Part shown: positions 1-13,164 of the stretch, in pieces
Layout of the letters: the number at the start of each line of letters is the position of its first letter
How positions within the stretch are numbered: position 1 is the first letter of the stretch
From: Pseudomonas fortuita
GTDB taxonomy: Bacteria > Pseudomonadota > Gammaproteobacteria > Pseudomonadales > Pseudomonadaceae
Length of the DNA: 64,000 nucleotides
Assembly (NCBI RefSeq): GCF_026898135.2
Contig: NZ_CP114035.2
Coordinates: forward strand, 4,629,501-4,693,500
Direction: 5' to 3'
Position numbers and translations under genes: made by a program
The notes under the pieces: model-generated
The model's database searches: none
What the model saw: only the letters and a program-made list of their open reading frames with translations
Told to the model about the DNA's origin: nothing

Positions 1-125
<125 letters not shown>

Positions 126-1154
126 TTATTGGGCCTCCCGGCTGGCCGACAGCGGCACGGCACGCACGTTGTCGCCAGCCCCCATGCGCAGACGCTTGGC
201 GGTCAACGGGTCGACCACCAGGGTACCGGCGGCCAGCCGCGCCGGAGCGGCAGTGATGCGGCAATCGTCGCGTTTGCGGTTGTGGATGATGTAAGGGGTG
301 GCGTCATCGCCCGGCGTGCCGACTGCCAGCACCAAGGTCTGGCTCTCGCGCACGGCGCGGATCTTGGCGGTATCACACTCGATGGCGGGGCCTGCGTCGA
401 AGATGTCGACATAGCCCTGATAGTTGAAACCTTCCTGCTTGAGCATGGCCAGCGCCGGCTCGGTGTCGACGTGCACGCGGCCGATCACCTCGCGCGCCGC
501 CTCGGACAGGAAGCAGGTGTACAGCGGGAACTTGGGCATCAGCTCGGCGATGAACGACTTGTTGCCTACGCCGGTCAGGTAGTCCGCCTGGCTGAACTCC
601 ATCTTGAAGAAATGCCGGCCAAGGCTTTCCCAGAAAGGCGAACGGCCATGCTCGTCGGACATGCCACGCATTTCGGCGATGATCTTTTTGCCGAACAGCT
701 CCGGGAACTCGGCAATGAACAGCATGCGCGCGCGCGACAGCAGGCGGCCATTGAGCCCGGAGCGGTAGTCGCTGCGCAGAAACAGCGAGCACAGTTCAGA
801 GTTGCCGGTCAGGTCGTTGGCGAGGAACAGGGTGGGGATTTCGCGATAGATCTTCAGCTCCTGCGAGGCGCTGACGGTCAAGCCGACCCGGTAGTTGTAC
901 CACGGCTCGCGCAGGCCGACGGCACCCGCGATGGCACTGATGCCCACCACCAGGCCTTCGTCGTTTTCCAGCACGAACAGGTAGTCGGTGTCGCCACGCT
1001 CGGCTTCGCCACGGAAGCTCTTTTCCGCCCAGCCAACGCGATGCCCCAAGCGTTCTTCGTTGGCCGGCAGCGTGGTCAGCCCGGTGGTGCCGGTGCTGCG
1101 TGCCAATTCGATCAACGCAGGCAAATCGCTGCTGCGTACAGGACGAACGATCAT
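126..1154 (-). CDS. aruG: Arginine N-succinyltransferase, beta subunit (AruG)
   Basis: This 342-residue protein is of the AstA family. It carries the N-terminal MIVRPVRSSDLPALIELA acyltransferase-like segment and the conserved FELF/ELMP stretches (for example SFIAELMPKFPLY and GYVDIFDAGP). With AruF it forms the heteromeric enzyme that moves succinyl from succinyl-CoA to the alpha-amino group of arginine, the first step of the AST pathway. A GGAGATAGC ribosome-binding site precedes the ATG. It lies 78 nt after aruF and abuts aruD. It is assigned to the beta subunit by order after aruF, as in P. aeruginosa; subunit naming is inferred from context. Confidence 0.93.
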   Translation of the reverse strand: MIVRPVRSSDLPALIELARSTGTTGLTTLPANEERLGHRVGWAEKSFRGEAERGDTDYLFVLENDEGLVVGISAIAGAVGLREPWYNYRVGLTVSASQELKIYREIPTLFLANDLTGNSELCSLFLRSDYRSGLNGRLLSRARMLFIAEFPELFGKKIIAEMRGMSDEHGRSPFWESLGRHFFKMEFSQADYLTGVGNKSFIAELMPKFPLYTCFLSEAAREVIGRVHVDTEPALAMLKQEGFNYQGYVDIFDAGPAIECDTAKIRAVRESQTLVLAVGTPGDDATPYIIHNRKRDDCRITAAPARLAAGTLVVDPLTAKRLRMGAGDNVRAVPLSASREAQ

Positions 1155-1232
1155 GCTATCTCCTTGTGCGGCGGCGGCGGCCGGCGCAAAACTCTTCTAA
1201 CGCATCAATCCCGAAACGTCTGTTACCAGACC

Positions 1233-2252
1233 TCAGACTGCGACCAGGCGCACACTGCCACCCTCGCCCACACCCAGCGCATCGGCCGCAGCCAGGCTCA
1301 GGCACACCGGCTTGCCGGGCACCCAGTCCAGGTCCAGCAGCACTGCGCGGTAGTCCTGCAACTGGCCGTTGCACACCAGGTACGGGCGCCCCCCCTTGCC
1401 CGGCGCGTCCTCGATTTTCACCGGCGCCGAGCGGCTCTGGGCAATCGAGCGAATGCCCGAAGTGCGCGCATGCAGAGTCGGGCCGCCGTCGAAAATGTCG
1501 ATGTAATGCTCGGTCTCGAAGCCTTCGCGCATGAGGATGTCGAAGGTGATCTGCGCGCGCGGGTGCACCTGCCCCATGGCTTCCTGCGCCTCATCGGGCA
1601 GCAGCGGCACGTAGATAGGGTAATGCGGCATCAGTTCGGCGAGGAAAGTGCGGCTCTTCAGGCCACACAGGCGCTCGGCGTCGGAGTAGTTAAGGTCGAA
1701 GAAATTGCGGCCGATGGCATCCCAGAACGGCGATTCGCCATTCTCGTCGCTGTAACCGACGATTTCGGTCACTACCGAGTCGGCGAAACGCTCCGGGTGC
1801 GCGGCCATGAACAGCAGGCGACCGCGCGAATTGAGCTCGGCCCAGCCGCTGTTCACCAGCTCCGGCAATACATAGAAGCTGGTCAGCAGGCTGTTGCCGG
1901 TCAGGTCATGACACAGCGACAGCACGTGGATCTTGTTGTGGATCTTCAGTTCGCGCGAGGCATGCACGAAGGTTTCGTTACGAAAACTGTAGAACGGCTC
2001 GGAGTAGCCAGCCGAAGCGACAATGGCCGAGCAGCCGGCCAGCTTGCCGGTCTCGCTGTCTTCAAGCACAAAAAAGTAGCTTTCCTCGCCGTTGAAGCTG
2101 ACCTCGGCGGCGAAGGAAGTCTCGGAAGCGGCGATCTTGTCGCCCAGGCGAGCAGCGTCGTCCGGCAGCGAGGTGACACCAATGGGGCTGTCTGCAGCCA
2201 TGCGCTGCACTTCGTTCAGATCAGCCATTTGCGCGGGGCGCATCACCAGCAT
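1233..2252 (-). CDS. aruF: Arginine/ornithine N-succinyltransferase, alpha subunit (AruF)
   Basis: This is a 339-residue AstA-family paralogue of the neighbouring aruG; both begin with an (M)RPxxxxDLxxL segment and share the ELMPxYPIYVPLLP and YIDIFDGGPTLHA regions. In P. aeruginosa the two subunits together make the arginine/ornithine succinyltransferase. The ATG follows GGAGTGACACC, a good ribosome-binding site. The 135-nt gap to aruC contains an imperfect GC-rich hairpin. The tandem paralogues suggest an old duplication that became a heteromer. Confidence 0.93.
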   Translation of the reverse strand: MLVMRPAQMADLNEVQRMAADSPIGVTSLPDDAARLGDKIAASETSFAAEVSFNGEESYFFVLEDSETGKLAGCSAIVASAGYSEPFYSFRNETFVHASRELKIHNKIHVLSLCHDLTGNSLLTSFYVLPELVNSGWAELNSRGRLLFMAAHPERFADSVVTEIVGYSDENGESPFWDAIGRNFFDLNYSDAERLCGLKSRTFLAELMPHYPIYVPLLPDEAQEAMGQVHPRAQITFDILMREGFETEHYIDIFDGGPTLHARTSGIRSIAQSRSAPVKIEDAPGKGGRPYLVCNGQLQDYRAVLLDLDWVPGKPVCLSLAAADALGVGEGGSVRLVAV

Positions 2253-2336
2253 GGTGTCACTCCTTTGGAATACGGGCCGCTCACCGCGGCACGGAAAAAC
2301 GGCAGGTACACAGGCACCTGCAGTGGAATCGGTTAT

Positions 2337-2370
2337 CGCCGGCCAGGCCCGCTAGTGGCCTGGGCCGGCG
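2337..2370. other. GC-rich imperfect hairpin between aruC and aruF
   Basis: The arms GCCGGCCAGGCC and GGCCTGGGCCGGC pair with one bulged G around an 8-nt loop. There is no T-run, so it is probably not a terminator. It may stabilise or process the operon mRNA between aruC and aruF. Confidence 0.5.
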
Positions 2371-2387
2371 ACGGGACCGCAGGCGGA

Positions 2388-3809
<1,422 letters not shown>

Positions 3810-3837
3810 TCACATTGGGATTGAACGCTGCCTGCAC

Positions 3838-3933
3838 CGGCCCTTTCGCGGGACAAGCCCGCTCCCACAGATTCACTACTGAATCAGATGGCAACGAGCA
3901 TCTGTGGGAGCGGGCTTACCCCGCGAAAGGGCC
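3838..3933. repeat. REPIN (inverted pair of REP elements)
   Basis: Two REP sequences face each other: a left arm with TTCGCGGGACAAGCCCGCTC and a right arm with GAGCGGGCTTACCCCGCGAA. They are separated by about 31 bp. The element lies between argR and aruC and is typical of the P. putida group. Confidence 0.9.
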
Positions 3934-3951
3934 AGCACTGACAGCAACGTT

Positions 3952-4932
3952 TCAGCCCTTTTCGGCAGGCGCCGAGCTCAGTTCGAACGGGCTGCTGCTG
4001 CGTCGCTGGTTGCGGTCTTCCCGTGGCGTGGCGCCAAAGAAGTTGCGATAGGCACTGGAAAAATGCGGCCCCGAGGAGAAGCCACAGGACAAGCCGATCT
4101 GGATGATCGACTTACTGGTCTGCATCAGCATCTGCCGCGCCTTGTTGAGCCGCAGCTCCAGGTAGTACTGGCTAGGCACGCGGTTCAGGTACTGTTTGAA
4201 GATACGCTCCAGCTGGCGACGCGACACGCACACATGCTGAGCAATCTCGTCGGTGGTCAGCGGTTCTTCGATGTTGGCTTCCATCAACAGCACCGCCTGG
4301 GTCAGTTTGGGATGACTCGAACCCAGGCGGTTTTGCAGCGGAATGCGCTGACGCTCGCCACCCTCACGGATGCGCTCCACCACCAGTTCTTCCGACACCG
4401 CACCCGCCAGCTCCGCCCCGTGGTCACGGGCCAGCACTGCCAGCAGCAGGTCGGCCACGGCGATGCCGCCACAGGCCGTCAGGCGATCACGGTCCCAGTC
4501 GAACAGGTGGCTGGTGGCGATGACCTTGGGGAAGCGTTCGGCAAAATCGTCCTGCCAGCGCCAGTGCACCGCAGCCCGGTAACCGTCGAGCAGGCCCAGC
4601 ATCGCCAGCGGATAAACCCCTGCAGACAAGCCGGCGATCATGCAGCCACTGCGCGCCAGCTGCTTGAGCGCAGTCGACAGGGACGCCCCTACCGCCGCAG
4701 GCGGCTCATCAGCAACCAGGAACAGTTTGTGGCACCCCTCCAGGCGGCCGGCCCACGGCTCGCCGGGCAGGCGCCAACCGCCTTCTTGCGCTGGCTCCGC
4801 CTGTAGAAAGGCCAGTTCGTAAACCACATCCGGATGCACCCGCTGCGCCACCTGCAACACTTCCTCGGCCAGCGCCAGGGTCAAGGGCTTGGTGCTGGGC
4901 CAGATGAGAAAACCGATTCGCTGGGTGGTCAT
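3952..4932 (-). CDS. argR: AraC-family transcriptional regulator of arginine metabolism (ArgR)
   Basis: This 326-residue protein has an N-terminal DJ-1/PfpI-like amidase fold (GFLIWPSTKPLTLALAEE through DEPPAAVGASL) and a C-terminal AraC double helix-turn-helix (DEIAQHVCVSRRQLERIF and IQIGLSCGFSSGPHFSSAYR). This is the architecture of Pseudomonas ArgR, which activates aot and aru genes in response to arginine and is unrelated to E. coli ArgR. It follows aotP by 98 nt in the aotJQMP-argR order. TGTCGC-N8-AA sites lie upstream of both aotJ and aruC. No strong ribosome-binding site is seen before the ATG. Confidence 0.93.
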   Translation of the reverse strand: MTTQRIGFLIWPSTKPLTLALAEEVLQVAQRVHPDVVYELAFLQAEPAQEGGWRLPGEPWAGRLEGCHKLFLVADEPPAAVGASLSTALKQLARSGCMIAGLSAGVYPLAMLGLLDGYRAAVHWRWQDDFAERFPKVIATSHLFDWDRDRLTACGGIAVADLLLAVLARDHGAELAGAVSEELVVERIREGGERQRIPLQNRLGSSHPKLTQAVLLMEANIEEPLTTDEIAQHVCVSRRQLERIFKQYLNRVPSQYYLELRLNKARQMLMQTSKSIIQIGLSCGFSSGPHFSSAYRNFFGATPREDRNQRRSSSPFELSSAPAEKG

Positions 4933-5030
4933 AGGGTGCGGTCCGAAACCTGAGGTCGTTCGAGTCTGTGCGCCGGGTCAGGCTGCGCTCGCAGCGCAGC
5001 ATGCCCTATTCTGGTGCAAAAATGCAGCTT

Positions 5031-5795
5031 TTACTTCAGGCTGCCCGAGAGGAACTGCTTCAGGCGCTCCGACCGCGGGTTGGCCAGTACTTCGCGAGGG
5101 CAGCCGGTCTCTTCCACCAGGCCTTTGTGCAAGAACACCAGCTGGTTGGACACCTCACGAGCAAACCCCATTTCGTGAGTCACCACCACCATGGTCCGGC
5201 CCTCCTGAGCCAGCGCCTGCATGACCTTGAGCACATCCCCCACCAGCTCCGGGTCGAGCGCCGAAGTCGGCTCATCGAACAGCATGACCTCCGGCTCCAT
5301 GGCCAAGGCCCGGGCAATTGCCACACGTTGTTGCTCACCGCCCGACATATGCCCGGGGAAAGCGTCCTTGCGGTGGGCCACCCCCACCTTGGCCAGGTAG
5401 TGCTCGGCCTTTTCAAGGGCTTCTTTCTTGTTCACACCCAGTACATGGACCGGCGCTTCGATCACGTTCTCCAGCGCCGTCATGTGCGACCACAGGTTGA
5501 AGTGCTGGAACACCATCGACAGGCGCGAGCGCATGCGCTGCAGCTGGCGAGGGTCGGCGGCCTTCAGCGCACCGTCCTTGGCGGCGACCAGCTTGAGTTC
5601 TTCGTTGTTGAGCAGGATCTTGCCAGCGTGCGGCTGCTCCAGCAGGTTGATGCAGCGCAGGAAGGTCGACTTGCCCGAACCGCTGGAGCCGATAATGCTG
5701 ATGACGTCGCCGGCCTTGGCCGCCAGGGACACGCCCTTTAGCACTTCATGGCTGCCGTAGCGCTTGTGCAGGTCTTGGACTTCGAGTTTGTACAT
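5031..5795 (-). CDS. aotP: Arginine/ornithine ABC transporter ATP-binding protein (AotP)
   Basis: This is a HisP-type ATPase of 254 residues that powers arginine/ornithine import. It shows Walker A (GSSGSGKST), the Q-loop region, the ABC signature ([15 protein letters not shown]), Walker B ([12 protein letters not shown]) and the switch histidine (VVTHEM). The ATG giving [14 protein letters not shown] is chosen; an in-frame GTG five codons upstream is possible. It follows aotM by 22 nt. P. aeruginosa has aotO between aotM and aotP; it is absent here. Confidence 0.94.
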   Translation of the reverse strand: MYKLEVQDLHKRYGSHEVLKGVSLAAKAGDVISIIGSSGSGKSTFLRCINLLEQPHAGKILLNNEELKLVAAKDGALKAADPRQLQRMRSRLSMVFQHFNLWSHMTALENVIEAPVHVLGVNKKEALEKAEHYLAKVGVAHRKDAFPGHMSGGEQQRVAIARALAMEPEVMLFDEPTSALDPELVGDVLKVMQALAQEGRTMVVVTHEMGFAREVSNQLVFLHKGLVEETGCPREVLANPRSERLKQFLSGSLK

Positions 5796-5817
5796 GCTGT
5801 CGATTCTCACAAAGCGG

Positions 5818-6516
5818 TCAGTGCTTGCGCGGCGCCAGGTAGCCGAGCCAGCGGCGTTCGGCCATCTTGAACAGGCGCACCAGGATGAAGGTCAGGCACA
5901 GGTAGAACACGCCCGCCGTGATATAGGCCTCGAAAGGCAGGTAGTACTGGGCATTGACCGTGCGTGCGGCACCGGTGATGTCGATCAGGGTGACGATCGA
6001 CGCCAGGCTGGTGGTCTGCAGCATCATGATCACTTCGTTGCTGTACTGCGGCAGCGCGCGGCGCAGGGCCGACGGCAGCAGGATGCGCCGGTACATCTTC
6101 ATGCGTGACATGCCCATGGCCTTGGCCGCCTCGATCTCGCCGTGCGGCGTGGCCTTGAGGCTGCCGGCGATGATTTCGGCGGTATAGGCACTGGTATTGA
6201 TACCGAACGCCAGGCAGGCGCAGAACGTGGCGCTGGACAACAGCGGCCACAGGAAGCTTTCGCGTACCGCCTCGAACTGCGCCAGGCCGTAGTAGATCAG
6301 AAACAGCTGCACCAGCATTGGCGTGCCGCGAATCACGTAGGTGTAGAGCCATGCCACGAGGTTGATCGCAGGCTGTTTGGACACGCGCATCAGGCCCAGC
6401 GGAATGGCCGCCAGCAGGCCGAAGAACAGCGAAATCGCCAGCAGCTTGAGGGTGGTCAGCAGGCCGCCGAAGTACATCGGCAATGCCTCCCAGACGACGT
6501 TGTAGTCGAAGATCAT
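5818..6516 (-). CDS. aotM: Arginine/ornithine ABC transporter permease (AotM)
   Basis: This 232-residue inner-membrane permease is of the HisM/ArtM type, with about five hydrophobic segments and the conserved EAA loop (EIEAAKAMGMSRMKMYRRILLP). It pairs with AotQ to form the channel of the basic amino-acid importer. Its ATG overlaps the TGA of aotQ in an ATGA arrangement, which indicates translational coupling. Confidence 0.94.
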   Translation of the reverse strand: MIFDYNVVWEALPMYFGGLLTTLKLLAISLFFGLLAAIPLGLMRVSKQPAINLVAWLYTYVIRGTPMLVQLFLIYYGLAQFEAVRESFLWPLLSSATFCACLAFGINTSAYTAEIIAGSLKATPHGEIEAAKAMGMSRMKMYRRILLPSALRRALPQYSNEVIMMLQTTSLASIVTLIDITGAARTVNAQYYLPFEAYITAGVFYLCLTFILVRLFKMAERRWLGYLAPRKH

Positions 6517-7202
6517 AGTTCAGCCACCTTGACGCCTACCGAGTAGCGGCGCTCGAGATACTTCAGGGCCAGCAGCGAGACACTGGTCAGCACCAGGTAC
6601 AGGGCCGCCACCGCCAGGAAGAAGGTGAAAGGCTCGCGGGTGGCGTCGGCCGCCTGCTTGGCCTTGAACATCATGTCCTGCAGGCCGACTACCGAGATCA
6701 GCGCGGTGGCCTTGGTCAGCACCAGCCAGTTGTTGGTGAAGCCCGGGATCGCCAGGCGAATCATTTGCGGCACCTGGATGCGGAAGAACACCTGGCGGTT
6801 GCTCATGCCATACGCCACGCCCGCTTCGGCCTGGCCTTTGGGAATGCCGAGGAAGGCACCGCGGAAGGTTTCCGACAGGTACGCGCCAAAGATGAAGCCC
6901 AACGTGCCAATACCCGCAACCAGCGGGTTGAGGTCGATGTAGTCTTCGTAGCCGAGCAACGGCGCCACCCGGTTGATGATGTCTTGCCCGCCGTAGAAGA
7001 TCAGCAGGATCAGGACCAAGTCCGGAATACCACGGATCACCGTGGAATACAGATCGCCCAGCCAGGCCAGCCAGCGCACCGGCGACAAGCGCAGCGCCAC
7101 ACCGATCAGGCCGAGCACGATGGCCAGGGCCATCGACGACAGGGCGAGCTGCAGCGTCAGCCACGCCCCGTCGAGGATGACTGCCCCGTAGCCTTTCAAC
7201 AT
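6513..7202 (-). CDS. aotQ: Arginine/ornithine ABC transporter permease (AotQ)
   Basis: This 229-residue HisQ-type permease has an EAA-type loop (QAEAGVAYGMSNRQVFFRIQVP) and several transmembrane segments. It is the partner of AotM. The 88-nt gap after aotJ contains a strong hairpin that may lower expression of the permease and ATPase genes relative to the binding protein. Confidence 0.94.
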   Translation of the reverse strand: MLKGYGAVILDGAWLTLQLALSSMALAIVLGLIGVALRLSPVRWLAWLGDLYSTVIRGIPDLVLILLIFYGGQDIINRVAPLLGYEDYIDLNPLVAGIGTLGFIFGAYLSETFRGAFLGIPKGQAEAGVAYGMSNRQVFFRIQVPQMIRLAIPGFTNNWLVLTKATALISVVGLQDMMFKAKQAADATREPFTFFLAVAALYLVLTSVSLLALKYLERRYSVGVKVAEL

Positions 7203-7230
7203 GATGAGGTCCTCGACCTAGAGAATGAAA

Positions 7231-7269
7231 AATGGTGCAAACCTCAGAGCTTCTGCTGTTTGCACCATT
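7231..7269 (-). terminator. Intercistronic hairpin with T-tail between aotJ and aotQ
   Basis: The perfect 12-bp arms AATGGTGCAAAC (7231-7242) and GTTTGCACCATT (7258-7269) enclose a 15-nt loop. In the direction of transcription (minus) the stem runs into TTTTTCATT. This looks like a leaky intrinsic terminator or an mRNA-stabilising stem, as is common after periplasmic binding-protein genes. Confidence 0.65.
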
Positions 7270-7290
7270 GCACAGGTGAAACCCGACGTC

Positions 7291-8076
7291 TTAGTTCGAG
7301 TCTGGACCGTAGATATCGAAGTTGAAGTACTTCTTCTCGATTTCTTTGTACTTGCCGTTGGCACGGATGGCGTCGATAGCCGCGTTGATGCGGTCGACGT
7401 TGGCCTTGTCGCCCTTGCGTACGGCAATGCCGATGCCGTCACCGAAGTATTTGGCGTCGGTGAAAGCCGGGCCTACGAAGGCGAAGCCCTTGCCGGCGTC
7501 GGTCTTGAGGAACCCGTCTTCCAGCAGGGTGGCGTCAGCCACGGTGCCGTCGAGGCGACCGGCCGCCACGTCCAGATAGATTTCGTTCTGGGTGCCGTAA
7601 GGCACCACGGTGGCCCCTTTGGCGCCCAGCACTTCCTTGGCGAAGCGGTCATGGATCGAGCCACGCTGCACACCGATCTTCTTGCCTTTGAGCTCATCCA
7701 GGCTGTCGCTGACAGCGGTGCCGTCCTTCATGACCAGGCGCGCCGGGGTGAGGTAGTAGCGCTTGGTGAAGTCGACCGACTTCTTACGGTCTTCAGTGAT
7801 CGACATGGAGGACAGAATGGCGTCGATCTTACGCACCTTAAGCGCAGGGATCAGGCCGTCGAACTCCTGCTCGACCCAGGTGCACTTGGCCTTCATCTCT
7901 TCGCACAGGGCGTTGCCGATGTCGTAGTCGAAGCCGGCGATGCTGCCGTCAGGCTGCTTGAAGGCGAAGGGTGGGTAGGCGGCTTCAATGCCGATTTTCA
8001 GTGGTTTTTCATCGGCCTGCGACACCAGGGAAAACACAGACAGCGCCAGGGCGCCAAGCAGTGCGAGCTTCTTCAT
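7291..8076 (-). CDS. aotJ: Arginine/ornithine periplasmic binding protein (AotJ)
   Basis: This 261-residue SBP family 3 protein has a Sec signal peptide ([21 protein letters not shown], cleavage after QA). The mature start is [21 protein letters not shown], followed by the signature [14 protein letters not shown]. It binds arginine and ornithine for the AotQMP importer. The frame is open further upstream, but this ATG follows GGAGTTACCTG and begins the signal peptide. It is the first gene of aotJQMP-argR and has ArgR-type half-sites about 120-165 bp upstream. Confidence 0.94.
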   Translation of the reverse strand: MKKLALLGALALSVFSLVSQADEKPLKIGIEAAYPPFAFKQPDGSIAGFDYDIGNALCEEMKAKCTWVEQEFDGLIPALKVRKIDAILSSMSITEDRKKSVDFTKRYYLTPARLVMKDGTAVSDSLDELKGKKIGVQRGSIHDRFAKEVLGAKGATVVPYGTQNEIYLDVAAGRLDGTVADATLLEDGFLKTDAGKGFAFVGPAFTDAKYFGDGIGIAVRKGDKANVDRINAAIDAIRANGKYKEIEKKYFNFDIYGPDSN

Positions 8077-8193
8077 CAGGTAACTCCATCGGTACGGGGC
8101 AATACAAGGCAGGTAACAACTGCCCGATATGCGAATGGGTACAACGCGAGCCGCGCAGGGTTCGACCAAGGTCGCAGACCACGAGCGAGTGAG

Positions 8194-8240
8194 TGGCATT
8201 TTAGCGACAGCCCGGTAGTCGATATTTCTTCAAAGCGACA
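8194..8240 (-). promoter_or_regulatory. ArgR half-sites upstream of aotJ
   Basis: On the minus strand TGTCGC-N8-AA occurs at 8225-8240, and a second copy with CA in place of AA at 8194-8209, 31 bp downstream. They match the Pseudomonas ArgR half-site. The pairing with the aruC upstream sites supports one arginine regulon. The rest of the 505-bp gap 8077-8581 shows no gene, only the acsA terminator. Confidence 0.6.
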
Positions 8241-8511
8241 ACTACTTACAGAAGCGCCTGAAACCGCTGCGGGCAATGTTGACAGCCAATGCAAAATATG
8301 CAAGAGCGCAAGAAATAGAACCTATAGACCTAGCAATTCCTGGGCCTATTATTGGCAAAGCCTTGTACTACGGCAAGTGGAGCGTGCTGTGTTGCATAAA
8401 TTGGCTACGCAAATGCACCAAAACGGGCCAGATGTGTTTCTTCGCGCCCCGAACCTGTGCGGGACCGGTGACAGAACAGTTACCGATGAATGTCGGGTAA
8501 CAGTAAAGCAA

Positions 8512-8540
8512 AAACCCCGCCGGTTGCCCGGGCGGGGTTT
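8512..8540 (-). terminator. Intrinsic terminator of acsA
   Basis: The stem AAACCCCGCC / GGCGGGGTTT has a 9-nt loop, and on the minus strand it is followed by further T residues. It lies 42 nt after the acsA stop codon. Confidence 0.85.
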
Positions 8541-8581
8541 AGTCTGGTCGTGGCGCTCCCACCGCGTAAGCGGCGAGGCTA

Positions 8582-10543
<1,962 letters not shown>

Positions 10544-10941
10544 CTGTGTTACCTCGGTGTAATAGTTGTTTTTGTATGGAACCGTTTGTAACTGTACCAG
10601 AGCGACAAAAGCCATTCGACGTTGGTAGTAATTTGGTACGCCCGTTCCGCCCAAGCGCTCTGGCCCGGGCATTACAGACCCTGCGTCGAAAAAAAAGAGG
10701 CGGTTAACAGGGGATTGTTACAGATTCTGTCAAAACACTTTATCAAAAGACCCACTGTTTCAGCCTTGGCCACCGCCATAAAATTCACCTCGCCAGCAAC
10801 GGCAAGGCGATTAACAACTGGTAACAGCCCCCACGAAGGCAAGCGTTAATCTCCATTTCATCCCGATAGTTAAAACTCGCTGTACTCGCGGCGCCATAAG
10901 CGCCGCGTGCCCCCTCACGACCTTAGACAGGTAAATAGAAA
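10544..10941. promoter_or_regulatory. Divergent promoter region of acsA and the DUF2790 gene, with a Crc-like motif
   Basis: This 398-bp region has no credible gene. It is AT-richer than its flanks and must hold the divergent promoters. On the minus strand AAAAACAA (10566-10573) matches the AANAANAA target of Hfq/Crc next to the acsA ribosome-binding site. No sigma-54 or other known operator was recognised. Confidence 0.5.
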
Positions 10942-11196
10942 ATGAAAGCTTTACTGGTATTGGTACTTGGCAGTCTTTGCGGCGCGGCGATGGCCGGCGA
11001 AGCCAAAGATGCCGAGCAGATTCCGGTTGAACAATACAGTTACTCGCAACACCTGGACATTGCCCGCGTCATCTCCATGAGCGAAGTGCCCAATGTGTGC
11101 GAAGTCGTGCCAGCCCGCATGACCTACGAGGACTCCCAGGGCCAGAAGCACATTCTCGAATACCGCGTGATGGGGAACGGCTGCTCCAACGGCTGA
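10942..11196 (+). CDS. Small exported DUF2790-family protein
   Basis: This 84-residue protein has a signal peptide (MKALLVLVLGSLCGAAMAG) and a mature domain with two cysteines (PNVCEVVPARMTYEDSQG and GNGC). The YxYxxxLDIARVIS pattern and the CEVVPARMTYxDSxG block are typical of DUF2790, a periplasmic family common in Pseudomonas with no established function. It is followed directly by a GGGGCCC/GGGCCCC stem and a REP pair. Confidence 0.8.
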   Translation: MKALLVLVLGSLCGAAMAGEAKDAEQIPVEQYSYSQHLDIARVISMSEVPNVCEVVPARMTYEDSQGQKHILEYRVMGNGCSNG

Positions 11197-11209
11197 TACC
11201 TTGTGAATC

Positions 11210-11326
11210 GGGGCCCTGCGGGCCCCTATCGCGACACAAGGCCGCTCCTGCAGGTATTGCGCAATCCTCAAACCCGCGCCGTACCTGTAGGAGCGGCCTT
11301 GCGCCGCGAAAGGACTGCGAAGCAGT
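11210..11326. repeat. GC stem-loop plus REPIN
   Basis: The stem GGGGCCC-TGC-GGGCCCC at 11210-11225 is followed by two inverted REP arms. The left arm contains CACAAGGCCGCTCCTGCAGG and the right arm CCTGTAGGAGCGGCCTTG. A short GACTGC/GCAGTC hairpin closes the element. It lies between the convergent DUF2790 gene and phhR and may terminate both transcripts. Confidence 0.8.
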
Positions 11327-11347
11327 CCCAAGTTCTTTGCCTGACAA

Positions 11348-12907
<1,560 letters not shown>

Positions 12908-12954
12908 GTGGGGCCCGCGAAGCGCCAATGTTTTTCAACACCGCGCAGAAAATT

Positions 12955-13045
12955 TGTAAAGAGAAGCTGACAAAAATAGTGTAACCATCAGCCAGATGCC
13001 TCGGATTTTCCGACACCTGCCGCATTTTGTAAAATTATCGTTACG
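12955..13045 (+). promoter_or_regulatory. PhhR boxes in the phhR-phhA intergenic region
   Basis: The site TGTAAA-N6-GTTACG at 13028-13045 is close to the published PhhR box TGTAAAN6TTTACG/A. A weaker upstream copy, TGTAAA-N6-CTGACA, lies at 12955-12972. The two are 73 bp apart and lie between the divergent starts. The motif is from established work; occupancy here is inferred. Confidence 0.6.
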
Positions 13046-13134
13046 AAAATGAGGGTGAAAACGCGCGACAGGGCGTGCGGTCCATCGTGCAAACCGATCC
13101 GGGCGGGGATATTACTGAGTCATGTCCTGCACAT

Positions 13135-13142
13135 AACAAGAA
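13135..13142 (+). promoter_or_regulatory. Crc/Hfq-type catabolite-repression motif before phhA
   Basis: AACAAGAA matches AANAANAA and lies 22-29 nt upstream of the phhA ATG, just before the AGGAG ribosome-binding site. Translational repression by Hfq/Crc is plausible. The motif is short, so chance occurrence cannot be excluded. Confidence 0.4.
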
Positions 13143-13164
13143 AAGCCCTCACCAGGAGAGCCTC

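Noticed and set aside
8276..8500. A 74-codon plus-strand frame in the aotJ-acsA gap
   Set aside because: It lacks a ribosome-binding site, its composition is unlike a Pseudomonas gene, and the region must hold the aotJ promoter. A real gene cannot be fully excluded.
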